A program made the translations under genes and the position numbers. Of a stretch of 64,000 nucleotides of DNA, positions 55,801-64,000 are shown piece by piece (the first letter of the stretch is position 1; every line of letters starts with the position of its first letter). Under the pieces are notes generated by a model that was given only the letters and a program-made list of their open reading frames with translations, searched no databases and was not told the origin of the DNA. Origin of the DNA: Asterias amurensis (Eukaryota; Echinodermata; Asteroidea; Forcipulatida; Asteriidae); contig NC_092659.1 of NCBI RefSeq assembly GCF_032118995.1, positions 9,961,177 to 10,025,176 of the forward strand, given 5' to 3'.

Positions 55801-58800
55801 TGGAATCTCAGTTGCGACCGCTAAATGAAGATGATGTTCATGGTGCAGTCTGTTTTTCCATAGAGTTATCTATAAGAACTAGAGGACGCACCGGTGGGTG
55901 GTGCGTGCACAAAAGCGACAGGTACTGCAAGGAGACAAGCGCACCTTTTGTAAAAGGAAACGCGTTGTTTGCGCGTTGACTTTGTCATACGATGTACACG
56001 TGGGTATGATAAATACTCACTATCCCCTATGCGGTGTTTTTCTTTTCAACTTAAAAATGGCTGCACACTGGGCTGCATGCTGGGGGCTGCGTAACTAGGC
56101 CAGTGCACCCTCTAGTTCCTATATATAACTCTACAGTTCTTTCCAATTCATAACAAGGCTGGAAGGGCAAGACACATGTATTCTAATCAAATATCATGGC
56201 ACTGCTTACAGCAAAACACATGTAGGTGTGTAATTCCGCATTAAGTGCCATGATGAAATTGGGTCCTGATCCCCTTTGGTTAAACAAGAATCTTAGTTTT
56301 GGTTTTACCCTTTAACACCGATTAGTGAAAGCACTATATACTCAGTACTTTCCTGAGTTCTGTGAAAACAATCACAGGAATATTACTCGGGTGGGATTCG
56401 AACCCACGACCTTTGCAATTCCAGAGCAGTGCCTTACCAACTAGACTACCGAGATTGCCCGGTAGCTAGAGGCAGTTCGAATCCTATGTTTTAGAATTGG
56501 GTACTGCAATGATTTAATAGATATTGAATTTGCATCAGGAATAAAGAATATAAATCTGGGTAAAACCAAAGATAATGTTCTTCATCCCCGATGCAAATTT
56601 TAAAATCGATTGAACAAGAATCACAAAACTTTTTTAAGCAGGAAACACTGCTCCTGTTGAGGAAAATTTGCAGATACATGTATTTTAATACATGTATCTG
56701 ACAAATTTTAAGGACTTAAAAGTCCTTACAAGAACATGTTGCCTTGGATAGGGCGAGCTGAAACTGTGTGTTATGAAATCGATATGGTTAGAAAGATGTT
56801 GTAAAAGTAGAATAGAACTATCCACACAAATATGCCTCAACGTTGCATGGTTTTCCTTATACGTCGTTAACTAGCACGCCATTTTGTGGAGTCAAGTTTT
56901 TGACTCCATAAAATGGCCGACCGAGTTTGTTTGTAAAGTAAAAGGAAAACCTGGCAGTGTCGAGGCATGTATGTGTGGATCATTTTATTCTACTTAACAA
57001 CATCTTTCTAACCATATATGCATTTAATTACAAACAGTTTCAAATGTTTTGATGGATCAACTTGGCCGATCCAAGGCAATGTGTCCCTTTAACATAATAT
57101 AAGCGTTTTCTAAAATCTCTTTAAAAAAAAAAATCCACATACCAAAGAGATGTCTAAAATCTCCTCACTGTACATGACTTGCAGAAAGAAGTTCTCAGCA
57201 CGTGTCCTGAATGGTCCACAGGGTCCAGGGAAGTTCTGTATACAGGCAGACAGGAGACTTATCGCAGAATCCTAGTGAAAAGTGAGTAAAGAAACAGTGG
57301 CTTCATATTAAATAGACTTCTGGCTTGAGTTTTAAAGGCAATGGACACCTTTGGTAATTTTTAAAGACCAGTCTTACCATATAAAATATAAAATAACAAA
57401 CCTTTGAAACTTTAAACTCAATTGGTTGTTGAAGTTGCGAGAAAATAATGAAAGAAAAAACACCCTTGTCACACAAGTTGTGTGCTTTCAGATGCTTGAA
57501 TTCAAGACCTACATGTATATCAAATATTTTAGTGAGAAATTACTTCTTTCTCAAAAACTATGTTACTTCAGAGGGAGCCGTTTCTCACAATGTTCTATCT
57601 ATCAACAGCTCTCCATTACTCGTTACCAAGTAAGATACCAATTGAAATATTTTAGTGAGAAATTACTTCTTTACTTATGAGGGAGACGTTACTAACAAGG
57701 TTTTGTCATATTAACAGCTCTCCAAAGCTCGTTACCAGGTAAGTTTTTATGCTAACAATTATTTTCGGTAATAACCGATAGTGTCCAGAGCCTCTAAAGG
57801 TGAAATCCACTTTGATGAAAGATTTATTTGAAAAACTGATAGCCAAGAGGCTTCAATGAAGCAATGAACAAATAACACATGGGATATCAAACTCGGTATG
57901 AAAAGTATCAGACTGGTATGTTGATACCTGTAACATTTTACATGCAAAACTATAATCAAATCAAATCAAAATCTCTTGTGAAAACCAGCTGTAAAGGATT
58001 CAGGTAATTTTTGTAAAACAAAACACAATGTCCACAGATTAAAATTGAACTTTCACGGTTTGAAGATAATGATAAGAGAAAGCTTACCTTTAAATATTAA
58101 TTGCTGAGTTAATGTAGAGTAAAAACATGTCACGATAATAAGGGGTAAACACGTTTTAAATGCTTAAATAATTTCCACGACTTGTTTTACCCATTTCTCA
58201 AAAACTACAGCACCTCAGCAAGTAATATTGTAAGGGAAGCTTTCTCTATTAATATCTTCAAACTGTTTAAGTTTAATGTAAACCTGTGTTTTGTCTCCTA
58301 CAAAAAGTACCCAGGGGTGGATTTCACAAAGAGTTAGGACTAGTCTTATCTCGAGTTAGGACGACTTACTAGTCCTAACTTAGGACTAGCTGTACATTTT
58401 TGATATCTCTTAGGACTAGTCCTAAGTTAGGACTAGTCCTAACTGTTTGTGAAATCAACCCCAGACCCTCTAAGTCAAAACTTGATTGAACTATTCTAAA
58501 ATCAAAGCATCTACCAGTTGTTTCATGTCAAGAGCTGCTAGCATGATGATAGAGATGCAGGAATTAGAGACTTCTCTTGACAGCTCAGACACTTGGGCTG
58601 CATCCTGGAGAATGATTTCCAGTGTGCTGGCAACGAGGCTGATGACTGGCGGTGAATCATACGACTACAAACAATGAAAAATAAAACTATTTTAGTTGTA
58701 GTTATTTTTATTAAAGGCCCGGTCGCACAGGCCCCGATACTGAGAACGAATACGAGAGTGATAAAAATGCACGCCCTCGAATGGTTGAATTGCTCCACGC

Positions 58801-61800
58801 AGAATATGCCCACGCTTATTCAACCGGATAACATGCACCAAAAAGTTCCTTTCCCCATTTTTCCACAAAGTTTGATGAAGTCAAAAGTTACATGAATGTG
58901 TTCGGCATAGGAAAAAGCAAACCACTATCTTAAGTGGCACCGCACAAAAATATTTTAGTCTAAATTTCTTGCTATGCTAAATAGCTTGACGAGATAATTC
59001 ACTGTACACTAATGAAACAGAGGATCATTTGGTTAATATTTAACTTTTGTTTTGTTCCAGTGCGCGCTAATCCTCCAATCAGATGCTCGAACCGGAGTGT
59101 GATATCAAACAATAACCTACTCCCAGTGTTTATATTGCACACTGCGTATTGTGAAGGTCAATGCGTGACTCTCCCCATACGGTCAGTGCAAAAAATAACC
59201 TTCTCAACTTTGCTCATGCAAAACTAAAAACAAAAACAAAACCCAATCTTATTGACTTAATGAGGCTGGAAGATGAAATCGTTATCACACCCGCGCTCGT
59301 GGAATATAGTAAAATATAGTGCATCTGCGTCCCATATCCAACGAGGGCTGCAGAAGCACTATATTTTTCTGCATTCCATATCCAACGAGGGCCGCAGAAG
59401 CACTATATTTGTCTGCATTCCACTCGCACTTGTGTGATAACTTATATAATCTCCATACTCAAAACCTGACTTCATTTAGCAATAACCATCACGCCAAGTT
59501 TCTACACATGACATACCTGTAGACTTTGTACAAGCAACCTGACCCATGACAAACAGTGTTGCTGGAAGATCTCCAATGGACACTGAGGGACAAGGGCCCT
59601 CAAGAGACTTACACCCTCCAATCTAGTCAGAGAAAATGGTAAAAAAAGTTACTGATAAATCCAGATATGGAACCCATTTTTATTTACATATCGGTTGGAT
59701 TAGTTTTTGGAAATTTTTTCGAGAAAAACTTTTGTACGACACATGTTAAAATCTAATTACAACAGCTTGTTACCTCATCATATTGATGGAACTACGTAGT
59801 TTACCCATAGCACCCTTTTAAAGATAGCTACATTATGCTTGCACTAAACTATATCATGGTATGACTTATACATCCATGTGATATTTTTTTTCACAGGACT
59901 TGGGAAAGTACTGAGTATACAGTGCTAACACACATCGCTGTATGGGTAAAAACCAAAATTAATATTCTTTATCCCAATGCAAATTTAACATCTCTTATGA
60001 CTAATTCAGTAATTCAAATTTTTATCACTATCTAAAACCTGGGCAAAATAGAGTACCCCTTGTTTCTAAAATAATATTTGTAGAATCGTTCTTGCTAATG
60101 CAGTGGCGTCGTACATAAAATAACCTGACATAAGGTAAAACCCATTTCTGAATTGTGAAAGAGATAATGGCATTTCTTTAGCCCCCAAACCACAGCTTTT
60201 TAAAAGTGTTTTGTTAACATTCTAAATGTAACAATGTGCAGCAAATAGTACATTATAGTAGTAGACTGTTATATTTGGCAGTCAACTCGGATGTCATTCT
60301 TCGACTGAACTTGTTGCACTCAGCAGGCAAGTGACTTTATATTGGTGTTGCATATTGTTGCACTTGACAGTCAACTTTTGTTGCATTTGGCAGAGTTCAT
60401 GGTCCCACATAACCAAGTCACCTCTATGTGCATACTTGCATAGCAGGGCAACCCCCCCCCTCCCCCCCCGATCAGTCCGAACACAAACAACATGTCTGCA
60501 CAAAGCAACAAAATCCCTTGGTGCATTTTATTGCATTTGGTTTCAACTCTGTTCTGATGTATTTGGCAGGGTATGTACAAATAGAGCTACCCTAATGTGG
60601 GGGGGGGGGGGGGAGGTTAGGGTTAACTTTGGTTATACCTTGTTTTTGTAGAGTTCAGGCAGCTGTTGATATGACCAACCCATGAAGACAGATTGCCAGA
60701 CTTCTATAGCAAAAATAAAGTACATTATTTTGTTAAAAAGGTGTCTACACATGTACATCAAATCAATGTTAGATTTTGATTTATTTCTTATCGACTACTA
60801 GAATTTTTGTTAGAGTCTAAACATTTTAGTACAAATATCTGTAACATTTCTGTTACGATTAGAATAAGAAACCAGCCACGTACCATGTACTATTATTAAG
60901 CCAATAAACAGTACCCAACACTCAGGACACACTCTGACTCTTGGCTCCTCTGCATTGTTGCACCAGGGCCCAATTTCATAGAGCTGCTAAGCACAAAAAT
61001 TTGCTTCACATGAAATTTCTTCCTTGATAAAAACAGGATTACCAACCAAAGTTTTTTTAATTTTTTAAAGTCCATCTTTTCAAAAGGACTGGGCTAGGTG
61101 CTTTTCCCGAATCGTACTTGATTCTCTCGAACACTTGTAACCGTCTGTTTCATAACACAATATTAATGAATGCCTACCAGCAAATCATTTTAGTTTTTAT
61201 CCGACCCTGTTAGTGTTGGTGTTAACACAGGTCTTCATGCAACTAATAGGTATAAATAAGTTTGCGGTTGATTCAAACTGAAGAATTGGTGGCCTAATGG
61301 TCAACCGCTTACAAAAGCACTATCCACTAGAAAAGCACTATCCGGTATTTATCACTTTATTTTTCTGTGTATACAATTTAAGTTTGTTGACCTGGCTTGA
61401 CAACTATTTCCATGTTGACAATACTTTTTTTATTTCCCGCAAATTAAAATACCCCCCAGACTGTAACAATAACTTGTCTTTGGTTTCAATTTGCTGAGAA
61501 CTTTGCAGCTGGTTTAATGTGGGCGCCTGTAATGGCACACGCGCTCAGCGAACCCTGACAATGGGTGTGAGATCGGTTCACAAACAATACTGCTTCTTTA
61601 GAGATGCCAACAATGCTGTTTAGAATCTCTTCATTATTGGGTCACACCTCGCTTTATGACATCTTCTCACCGCGCAACCACCAATGAAACGTAAGGATTC
61701 AGATGGTTGCTAAACAATTCAGAATCTTCATTTGCAAAGGGAGCCCTCAACCATTGTTGTGTCAACATGTCAGTTTAACACAAAGTAAAACGCGCTCAAA

Positions 61801-62939
61801 TAACCAAAATGCTTGCACAAACTCAAAACTTCAGGAGTCAAATGGATGCAATTTCCAAACTTGCACAATTATGTTTTAACTTATACGCAGGATTACTATT
61901 TTGCGCTTGATTCAAATATACGTCTTCGGATTGGTCCAAAATTGAGCGCAGGGGTGTCTAGTGAAATATTCGCCATCGATAATTAAAAATAAAATGCAAT
62001 AAAAGATACACATTTATTCATCTGATGGGAAACAAAACAAATTATTTGTTAATATAAAAAAAAGGAAAGAATACTTCTTGCTTCAACTTCAGTCAACAAT
62101 ATTTTTATTTAAAGCCATTGGACCCTTTCGGTACAGACCAAAAAATAAAAGTTCACAGATCTACAAATAACTTACAGGGTTTACAGAAGGTAGTGGTAAA
62201 AGACTTCTCTTGAAATACTATTCCATGAAATGCTTTACTTTTTGAGAAAACAGTAAAATAATATCAATTCTCGTTGTCGAGAATTACGGATTTATTTTAA
62301 ACACATGTCATGACATGGTGAAACACACGGATACAAGGGTGGGTTTTCCCGTTATTTTCTCCCGACTCCGATGACCGATTGAGCCTAAATTTTCACAGGT
62401 TTGTTATTTGATATATAAGTTGTGATACACGGAGTGTGGGCCTTGGACAATACTGTTTACCAAAAGGGTCCAATGGCTTTAAAACTAAAGTTAATTTTAA
62501 AAAAGGGAAAAGGTTACTAATTTTTAGTAAATGCATTATTTATATATGATTATAATTATATGCAGTGAGTGACAGCAACAATCACAACACGTCACCATCA
62601 TGTGCGCAGACAGACGTGGTGGCATATGGAATTCTGGCAACAAACAGCGCCCCCCCCCCCCAATCGACCCTCCACACAGAACATCAAGACAGCCAATGCA
62701 GCAGGCGTAGTCGAGGTACAGCTCCGCACAGCCACAGGCAGAGCGGCGAGCCAGAGAATAGCACAAAATAAAATTATAAAACAGCATACCTCGAATCTAA
62801 AGATCTGCAGCTCTGTCGAATCTTCTGTAAATGATGGAAGCAAGTTTATTGCAGTTCCATGGGAATGCTGCTTATTACTCTCTTGCTTAAATAGCCCCAG
62901 CATTGTAGAACACATGTTGTCCACGATGGGAAGCGCCAT
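40874..62939 (-). CDS. PELP1: PELP1/Rix1-type ribosome-assembly scaffold, complete, 16 exons
   Basis: Exons, 5' to 3': 62939-62790, 60703-60639, 59622-59517, 58664-58515, 57271-57143, 55462-55312, 52951-52825, 50067-49980, 48444-48359, 47579-47469, 46437-46308, 45345-45174, 44527-44472, 43809-43600, 43002-42244, 40951-40874. The total is 2568 nt (855 aa; human about 1130) and every phase joins. Matches to human PELP1 include RLEGVSLLRALV...FQQHCLSWVR (human RFEGLCLLSLLV...FQQHCVSWLR), PYSSVDCRKALYHVLL, IAPHPRWPAP, SSFC-like VTSFCTEASIICQ, HPRVPSLQ and the C-terminal TASMLASFVDSMPDED (human AAMLADFIDCPPDDE). The N-terminal 577 residues are the helical RIX1/NUC202 region. Exon 15 (residues 578-830) is acidic, with a RRRSKR basic patch. 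PELP1 with TEX10 and WDR18 (yeast Rix1 complex) acts in nucleolar and nucleoplasmic 60S maturation. The vertebrate-style proline-rich stretch is missing. An undetected small exon between exons 1 and 2 is possible. Confidence 0.93.
40990..41105 (+). mobile_element. S1 SINE fragment
   Basis: GGGATAAAGAATATATTAAT then AGCACTGTATACTCCATACT and a GATTTGAACCC remnant of the B box. Confidence 0.6.
41257..42202 (+). mobile_element. MITE-A copy interrupted by a PIF/Harbinger-like MITE
   Basis: AAAAGCACTGGACACATTTG left end and AATAGTGTCCAGAGC right end. The family sequence stops at 41533 (ACCATGTTA) and resumes at 42085 (TTACTTCAGAGGG). Confidence 0.87.
41534..42084. mobile_element. PIF/Harbinger-like MITE, 551 bp, TTA target duplication
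   Basis: Inverted ends GGGGCGAATTCAAAATTAAA and its inverse TTTAATTTTGAATTCGTCCC continue through CGGTAACTCGGGG. TTA flanks both sides (41531-41533, 42085-42087), and the uninterrupted MITE-A sequence has a single TTA there. It is non-autonomous; the 78-aa frame across it has no domain. Confidence 0.83.
43080..43568 (+). mobile_element. Dispersed repeat fragment (43080-43180) and MITE-A copy (43220-43568)
   Basis: 43080-43180 matches 4862-4960. The A copy lacks its left tip (starts ACCAGTGTTCTCACCTGG) and ends AGTATCCATTGTCTTTAA, 32 bp from the 3' end of PELP1 exon 14 (43600). Confidence 0.8.
45494..45915 (+). mobile_element. tRNA-derived SINE, family S2, near full length
   Basis: The head (45497-45585) resembles a type II tRNA (Ser/Leu-like): A box GTGGCTGAGCGGTTAAGAGC, B box GGGTTCGAATCC, closing with CATGACA. 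The body includes CACTTGTGTCCTTAAGCAAG and CCCGGTGTTCCTGG, and the tail is AGAAGCCACTATTGTTATTA. It lies in PELP1 intron 11 on the strand opposite to the gene. Confidence 0.85.
45916..46060 (+). mobile_element. S2-like SINE head fragment
   Basis: TGTTGTGGCTGAGTGGTCAA and a degenerate B box GGGTTTTGGTCCC directly follow the previous SINE tail. Confidence 0.55.
46535..46735 (-). mobile_element. SINE family S3, reverse fragment
   Basis: ACCCATTTACCCCTGGGTGG, TTTTGCTCAGGGACACCCGT and B-box complement GGATTCGAACCC form a reverse tRNA-type SINE. Confidence 0.7.
46734..46908. mobile_element. Foldback family C, degraded
   Basis: GGTCCAATTTCAAAGAGCTG left and CAACTCTATGAAATAGGGTC right. Confidence 0.7.
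47729..48115. mobile_element. MITE with CATTCATAAATACCT ends
   Basis: CATTCATAAATACCT at 47729 is inverted as AGGTATTTATGAATG near 48100. Inside, a TTTAT-CATTC-GGTTGGTCGAGAG unit appears twice (47756 and 47876), about 120 bp apart. Confidence 0.6.
48116..48345. repeat. Long hairpin followed by a partial direct repeat
   Basis: The arm from about 48148 (GTTTAAACCCGCCGAGGCCT, continuing GGTTCTTGATAA) is repeated inverted, ending about 48237, with a loop near 20 nt. GTTTAAACCACTAGTTGAAA then recurs at 48288. It lies just downstream of PELP1 exon 9 (48359) in the direction of transcription. Confidence 0.8.
48558..48725 (+). mobile_element. SINE tail fragment (S3 type)
   Basis: TACTCCCCAGGGAGCTGAGA and the terminal GCGCTATATAAGAAGCCACG. 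Confidence 0.65.
49036..49287 (+). mobile_element. MITE-A copy, right part missing
   Basis: TTAAAGACACTGGACACTTT left end; the sequence stops after TTAGTGAGAAATTACT. Confidence 0.87.
49410..49771 (+). mobile_element. MITE-A copy
   Basis: GAAAGACAGTGGACATTATT and GTGTCCACTGCCTTTAA ends. It is the second A copy within 750 bp. Confidence 0.88.
50189..52783 (+). mobile_element. Tc1/mariner-IS630-type DNA transposon, 2.6 kb, inactive
   Basis: Inverted ends TATAGGTTTTCTCGGTC (extending through ATGAGCAGCCAATTT) are flanked by TA. It sits in PELP1 intron 7 in reverse orientation to the gene. Between the ends lies a transposase in pieces. The terminal inverted similarity extends at least 43 bp with a few mismatches. 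Confidence 0.88.
50602..52230 (+). pseudogene. IS630/Tc1-like DDE transposase remnant
   Basis: 50602-50781 encodes the helix-turn-helix part (VAQVDRERLIDAFKGNE ... LNINKSTARSIIATYLRNG). About 590 bp of unrelated or intron-like DNA starting GTATAGGG follows. From about 51376 the catalytic part continues with in-frame stops near 51435 and 51476. 51560-52024 carries the first two DDE blocks, VFIDETGYN and YLIYDNASPH. A shift near 52005 then separates the third block, LNSTEMAHSAFKAAVKR. At least two stops and one frameshift make it non-functional. Confidence 0.85.
53006..53304. mobile_element. MITE-B copy, right end missing
   Basis: TTAAAGGGACACGTTGCCTT left end; it ends after TTGTACTCTACTTTTGG where SINE sequence begins. 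Confidence 0.83.
53472..55216. mobile_element. hAT-like element, 1745 bp, 8-bp TSD GCCCAATG
   Basis: Ends TAAGCTTGGGCGGTCC and GGAACCGCCCAAGCTTA are inverted; GCCCAATG flanks both (53464-53471, 55217-55224). GGTTCC/GGAACC-rich arms follow. No transposase is recognisable. The interior has CTCAAGAC tandem units (54261-54340) and an ACTACGGATGTACTGC tandem (about 54821-54878). It is related to 1847-2568 by its ends. Confidence 0.85.
53830..54610 (+). mobile_element. Possible solo LTR fossil inside the hAT-like element
   Basis: A TATA-like TATAAAA (54201-54207) lies about 345 bp before AATAAA (54546-54551), followed by a short T-rich/GT-rich stretch, a layout seen in LTRs. No internal viral region accompanies it. 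Ends and family cannot be fixed, so this is tentative. Confidence 0.3.
55560..55830 (+). pseudogene. LINE reverse-transcriptase C-terminal fragment
   Basis: The translation has RFRFAGHCSRAKD ... RNRGPRPINYIAVILDLP ... FWRDVVNGIS, resembling the conserved tail of non-LTR retrotransposon ORF2 proteins (FAGHxxR, GRP, WRxxV). Only about 70 codons survive, so it is a truncated remnant. Confidence 0.6.
55861..56133. mobile_element. MITE with TAGAGTTATCTATAAGAAC ends, 273 bp
   Basis: TAGAGTTATCTATAAGAACT and its inverse AGTTCCTATATATAACTCTA; the arms extend through CTAGAGG. GC-rich interior. Confidence 0.75.
56196..56273. mobile_element. Family C fragment
   Basis: CATGGCACTGCTTACAGCAA to TGATGAAATTGGGTCCTG. 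Confidence 0.5.
56290..56610 (-). mobile_element. tRNA-derived SINE, family S1
   Basis: Minus-strand 56455-56385 is tRNA-like (A box GTCTAGTTGGTAAGGCA, B box GGGTTCGAATCCC), flanked by S1 body sequence on both sides. It is colinear with 4390-4812. Confidence 0.78.
56727..57093. mobile_element. Palindromic MITE-B copy
   Basis: ACAAGAACATGTTGCCTTGG left and GGCAATGTGTCCCTTTAA right; centre GGAGTCAAGTTTTTGACTCC. Confidence 0.87.
57333..57799 (+). mobile_element. MITE-A copy with internal duplication
   Basis: TAAAGGCAATGGACACCTTT left and GTGTCCAGAGCCTCTAAA right. The block AAATATTTTAGTGAGAAATT through the GTTACC-AAGTAAG tail appears twice (57521 and 57644). Confidence 0.85.
58110..58313. mobile_element. 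H-related fragment
   Basis: Shares CACCTCAGCAAGTAATATTG and ACAAAAAGTACCCA with 11641-11785. Confidence 0.55.
58314..58466. mobile_element. Foldback family D copy
   Basis: GGGGTGGATTTCACAAAGAG and CTGTTTGTGAAATCAACCCC ends with inverted CTTAGGACTAGTCC units. It lies 49 bp downstream of PELP1 exon 4 in the direction of transcription. Confidence 0.87.
58706..58832. mobile_element. MITE family L, partial
   Basis: TTAAAGGCCCGGTCGCACAG left end and TGCTCCACGCAGAATATGCC interior; the right end is not recognisable. Confidence 0.6.
59300..59445 (+). repeat. Tandem duplication of an about 60-bp unit
   Basis: CATATCCAACGAGGGCTGCA and CATATCCAACGAGGGCCGCA repeat with AGAAGCACTATATTT between. Related single units are near 9265 and 16066. 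Confidence 0.7.
59880..60000 (-). mobile_element. S1 SINE body fragment
   Basis: ACTGAGTATACAGTGCTAAC and ATTAATATTCTTTATCCC. Confidence 0.6.
60967..61047. mobile_element. Family C left half
   Basis: GGGCCCAATTTCATAGAGCT through AACAGGATTACCAACCAAA; the mirror half is not present downstream. Confidence 0.75.
61048..62107. other. PELP1 intron 1 sequence, nothing recognised
   Basis: No exon joins in phase and no terminal inverted repeats were found. AT-rich, with short unrelated open frames. Confidence 0.4.
62108..62481. mobile_element. MITE family H copy in PELP1 intron 1
   Basis: TTTAAAGCCATTGGACCCTT and AAAGGGTCCAATGGCTTTAA ends; TTAA on both sides. Inverted relative to 8318-8693 and similar along its whole length. 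Confidence 0.9.
62790..62939 (-). CDS. PELP1: PELP1 first coding exon
   Basis: The ATG at 62939-62937 sits in TCAAGATGGCGCT and begins MALPIVDNMCSTMLGLF; the exon ends in a canonical donor (GAG/GTATGC). It is phase 0 into exon 2 (60703-60639, KSGNLSSWVGH...NSTKTR), which matches the human LSSIKTR segment. Residue identity to vertebrate PELP1 is weak here, so the start rests on Kozak context, phase and the lack of an upstream in-frame candidate with similar context. Confidence 0.7.
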
Positions 62940-64000
62940 CTTGAATTTTATTAAAAGGCCATGAGACGCCCTCTTGTGAGAGAAGTAATGCACTCTCTTG
63001 TTTGTTTGTGGTTTTTTCCCTCAAAGGCGCGCATTTTCTTAGTTTGCGCGGAGCTAAAATTTGTACACAACATAATTATATGTGAGCTCATCGGCGCAAA
63101 ATACAGATTTTGGGGCAAACTTTGCGCTATATTTTTGCGCAGAACGGTCAGTCAGCATTGAGCCACCACACAACCAACCACACACACGCTACAGTACAGC
63201 AGCAGTTGATGAGCTGAAAATAAAATTAAGGTTAACTTGATGGTCCCCTCCAGGGTCTATGTAATTTATTAATTTGGAGGTAAGATAACATTTGCTTTTT
63301 GACTTTGGTTTGTGCTTTTTAAGGGTCCTACATCATGTTTCAGCAGACAAAATGAAAAAGTTTCCTATAAATAATTAATTTATGGATTGCCGATGACGCC
63401 ACCATTCCATTCCCTTGACTTTTTCATTCGTCTCGATATGACAATGAAAAAATATTATTTTTATTCATATTTTTTATTAAAATAATATAGTAATTTACCT
63501 CATGAGTACCATGATACTTTATAGGCCTATCCTTTTTTTTTTTTTAAATGAGTGAAAAAGTGGTGACGACTCGCCAACGGAGGATTTTTTCAACTGTCAA
63601 CTGTCAGACAGAGACGGACAGTTGAGTATCGACGGATGGCTGTGACAGGCCTCAGGGATGGGCGCGCACAGGGCCGAGAAGGTGGGGGGGGGAGATCAGG
63701 GTAGTGCTAGGGTAAGGGTTTAGTTAGGGGTAGCAGTTAGGATTTACACTGTTATAGGAAATTCGTGTAAACATTTACGGAGGTCGACCGTTCAACCATC
63801 AACTTGTCTTGGCCATCCGTTGAGTTTTTCGGACGGTTGAGTTGTCCGACAGACGAGTTGTCTGATATATTTTCTACCCCGAATCCAACTTTTGATTCCC
63901 ATTTACGGCAAGACTGAGCAAGCTTCACTGACCGGTGACAGAAACTCTGCTTTTTACTCACGGTTTACGTCAGGCTTAAATCATGCTGAGAATAAAGTTT
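62940..64000. promoter_or_regulatory. Upstream region of PELP1
   Basis: Presumed promoter and 5' flank. A degenerate TAGGGTTAGG-like run occurs at 63701-63740 (GTGCTAGGGTAAGGGTTTAG). No other gene was recognised and no TATA box stands out near the start codon. Confidence 0.35.

Noticed and set aside
55619-55828. A short host gene
   Set aside because: The peptide looks like the end of a LINE polymerase protein and has no exons around it.

Overview
The window is animal nuclear DNA: intron-rich genes on both strands, tRNA-derived SINEs, many short inverted-repeat transposons and a TTAGGG telomere-type array. Gene content and the style of the repeats suggest a marine deuterostome invertebrate, most likely an echinoderm such as a sea star. 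That placement is inference; no species-diagnostic gene is present.

Three protein-coding genes can be assembled exon by exon with matching splice phases. (1) EIF2A, minus strand, 24628 down to 4243: 18 coding exons, 591 codons, complete from ATG to stop. (2) An RNF168-type RING E3 ubiquitin ligase, plus strand, 25296 to 32345: 5 exons, 978 codons. (3) PELP1, minus strand, 62939 down to 40874: 16 exons, 855 codons. EIF2A and RNF168 are head to head, with about 670 bp between their start codons. RNF168 and PELP1 converge across about 8.5 kb of repeat-filled intergenic DNA. The genes belong to separate processes (translation initiation, DNA double-strand-break signalling, 60S ribosome assembly), so I see no shared pathway, only adjacency.

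Most other recognisable sequence is mobile-element debris. The commonest is a roughly 380-bp MITE (called A here; about 20 copies) with ends related to TTAA-AGGCACTGGACAC and an internal hairpin. Others are a long palindromic MITE (B), a GGGCCCAATTTCATAG foldback family (C), a foldback ending GGATTTCACAAAG (D), a GCTTCCCTG/CAGGGAAGC family (E), a TTAA-flanked family (H), and family L with GGCCCGGTCACAC ends. Two hAT-like elements share TAAGCTTGGGCG ends and have clean 8-bp target duplications. There is a PIF/Harbinger-like MITE nested in an A copy, a broken 2.6-kb Tc1/mariner-type transposon in a PELP1 intron, a LINE 3' fragment, and three tRNA- or tail-type SINE families. An inverted repeat built from short tandem units, with interstitial telomeric DNA at its centre, lies in RNF168 intron 1.

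The strongest observations are two consecutive minor-spliceosome (U12-type) introns in EIF2A, one GT-AG and one AT-AC; the Foldback/Galileo-like element carrying the telomeric array; and an RNF168 protein with an apparent extra MIU ubiquitin-binding helix. I did not find a convincing wholly new biological system.
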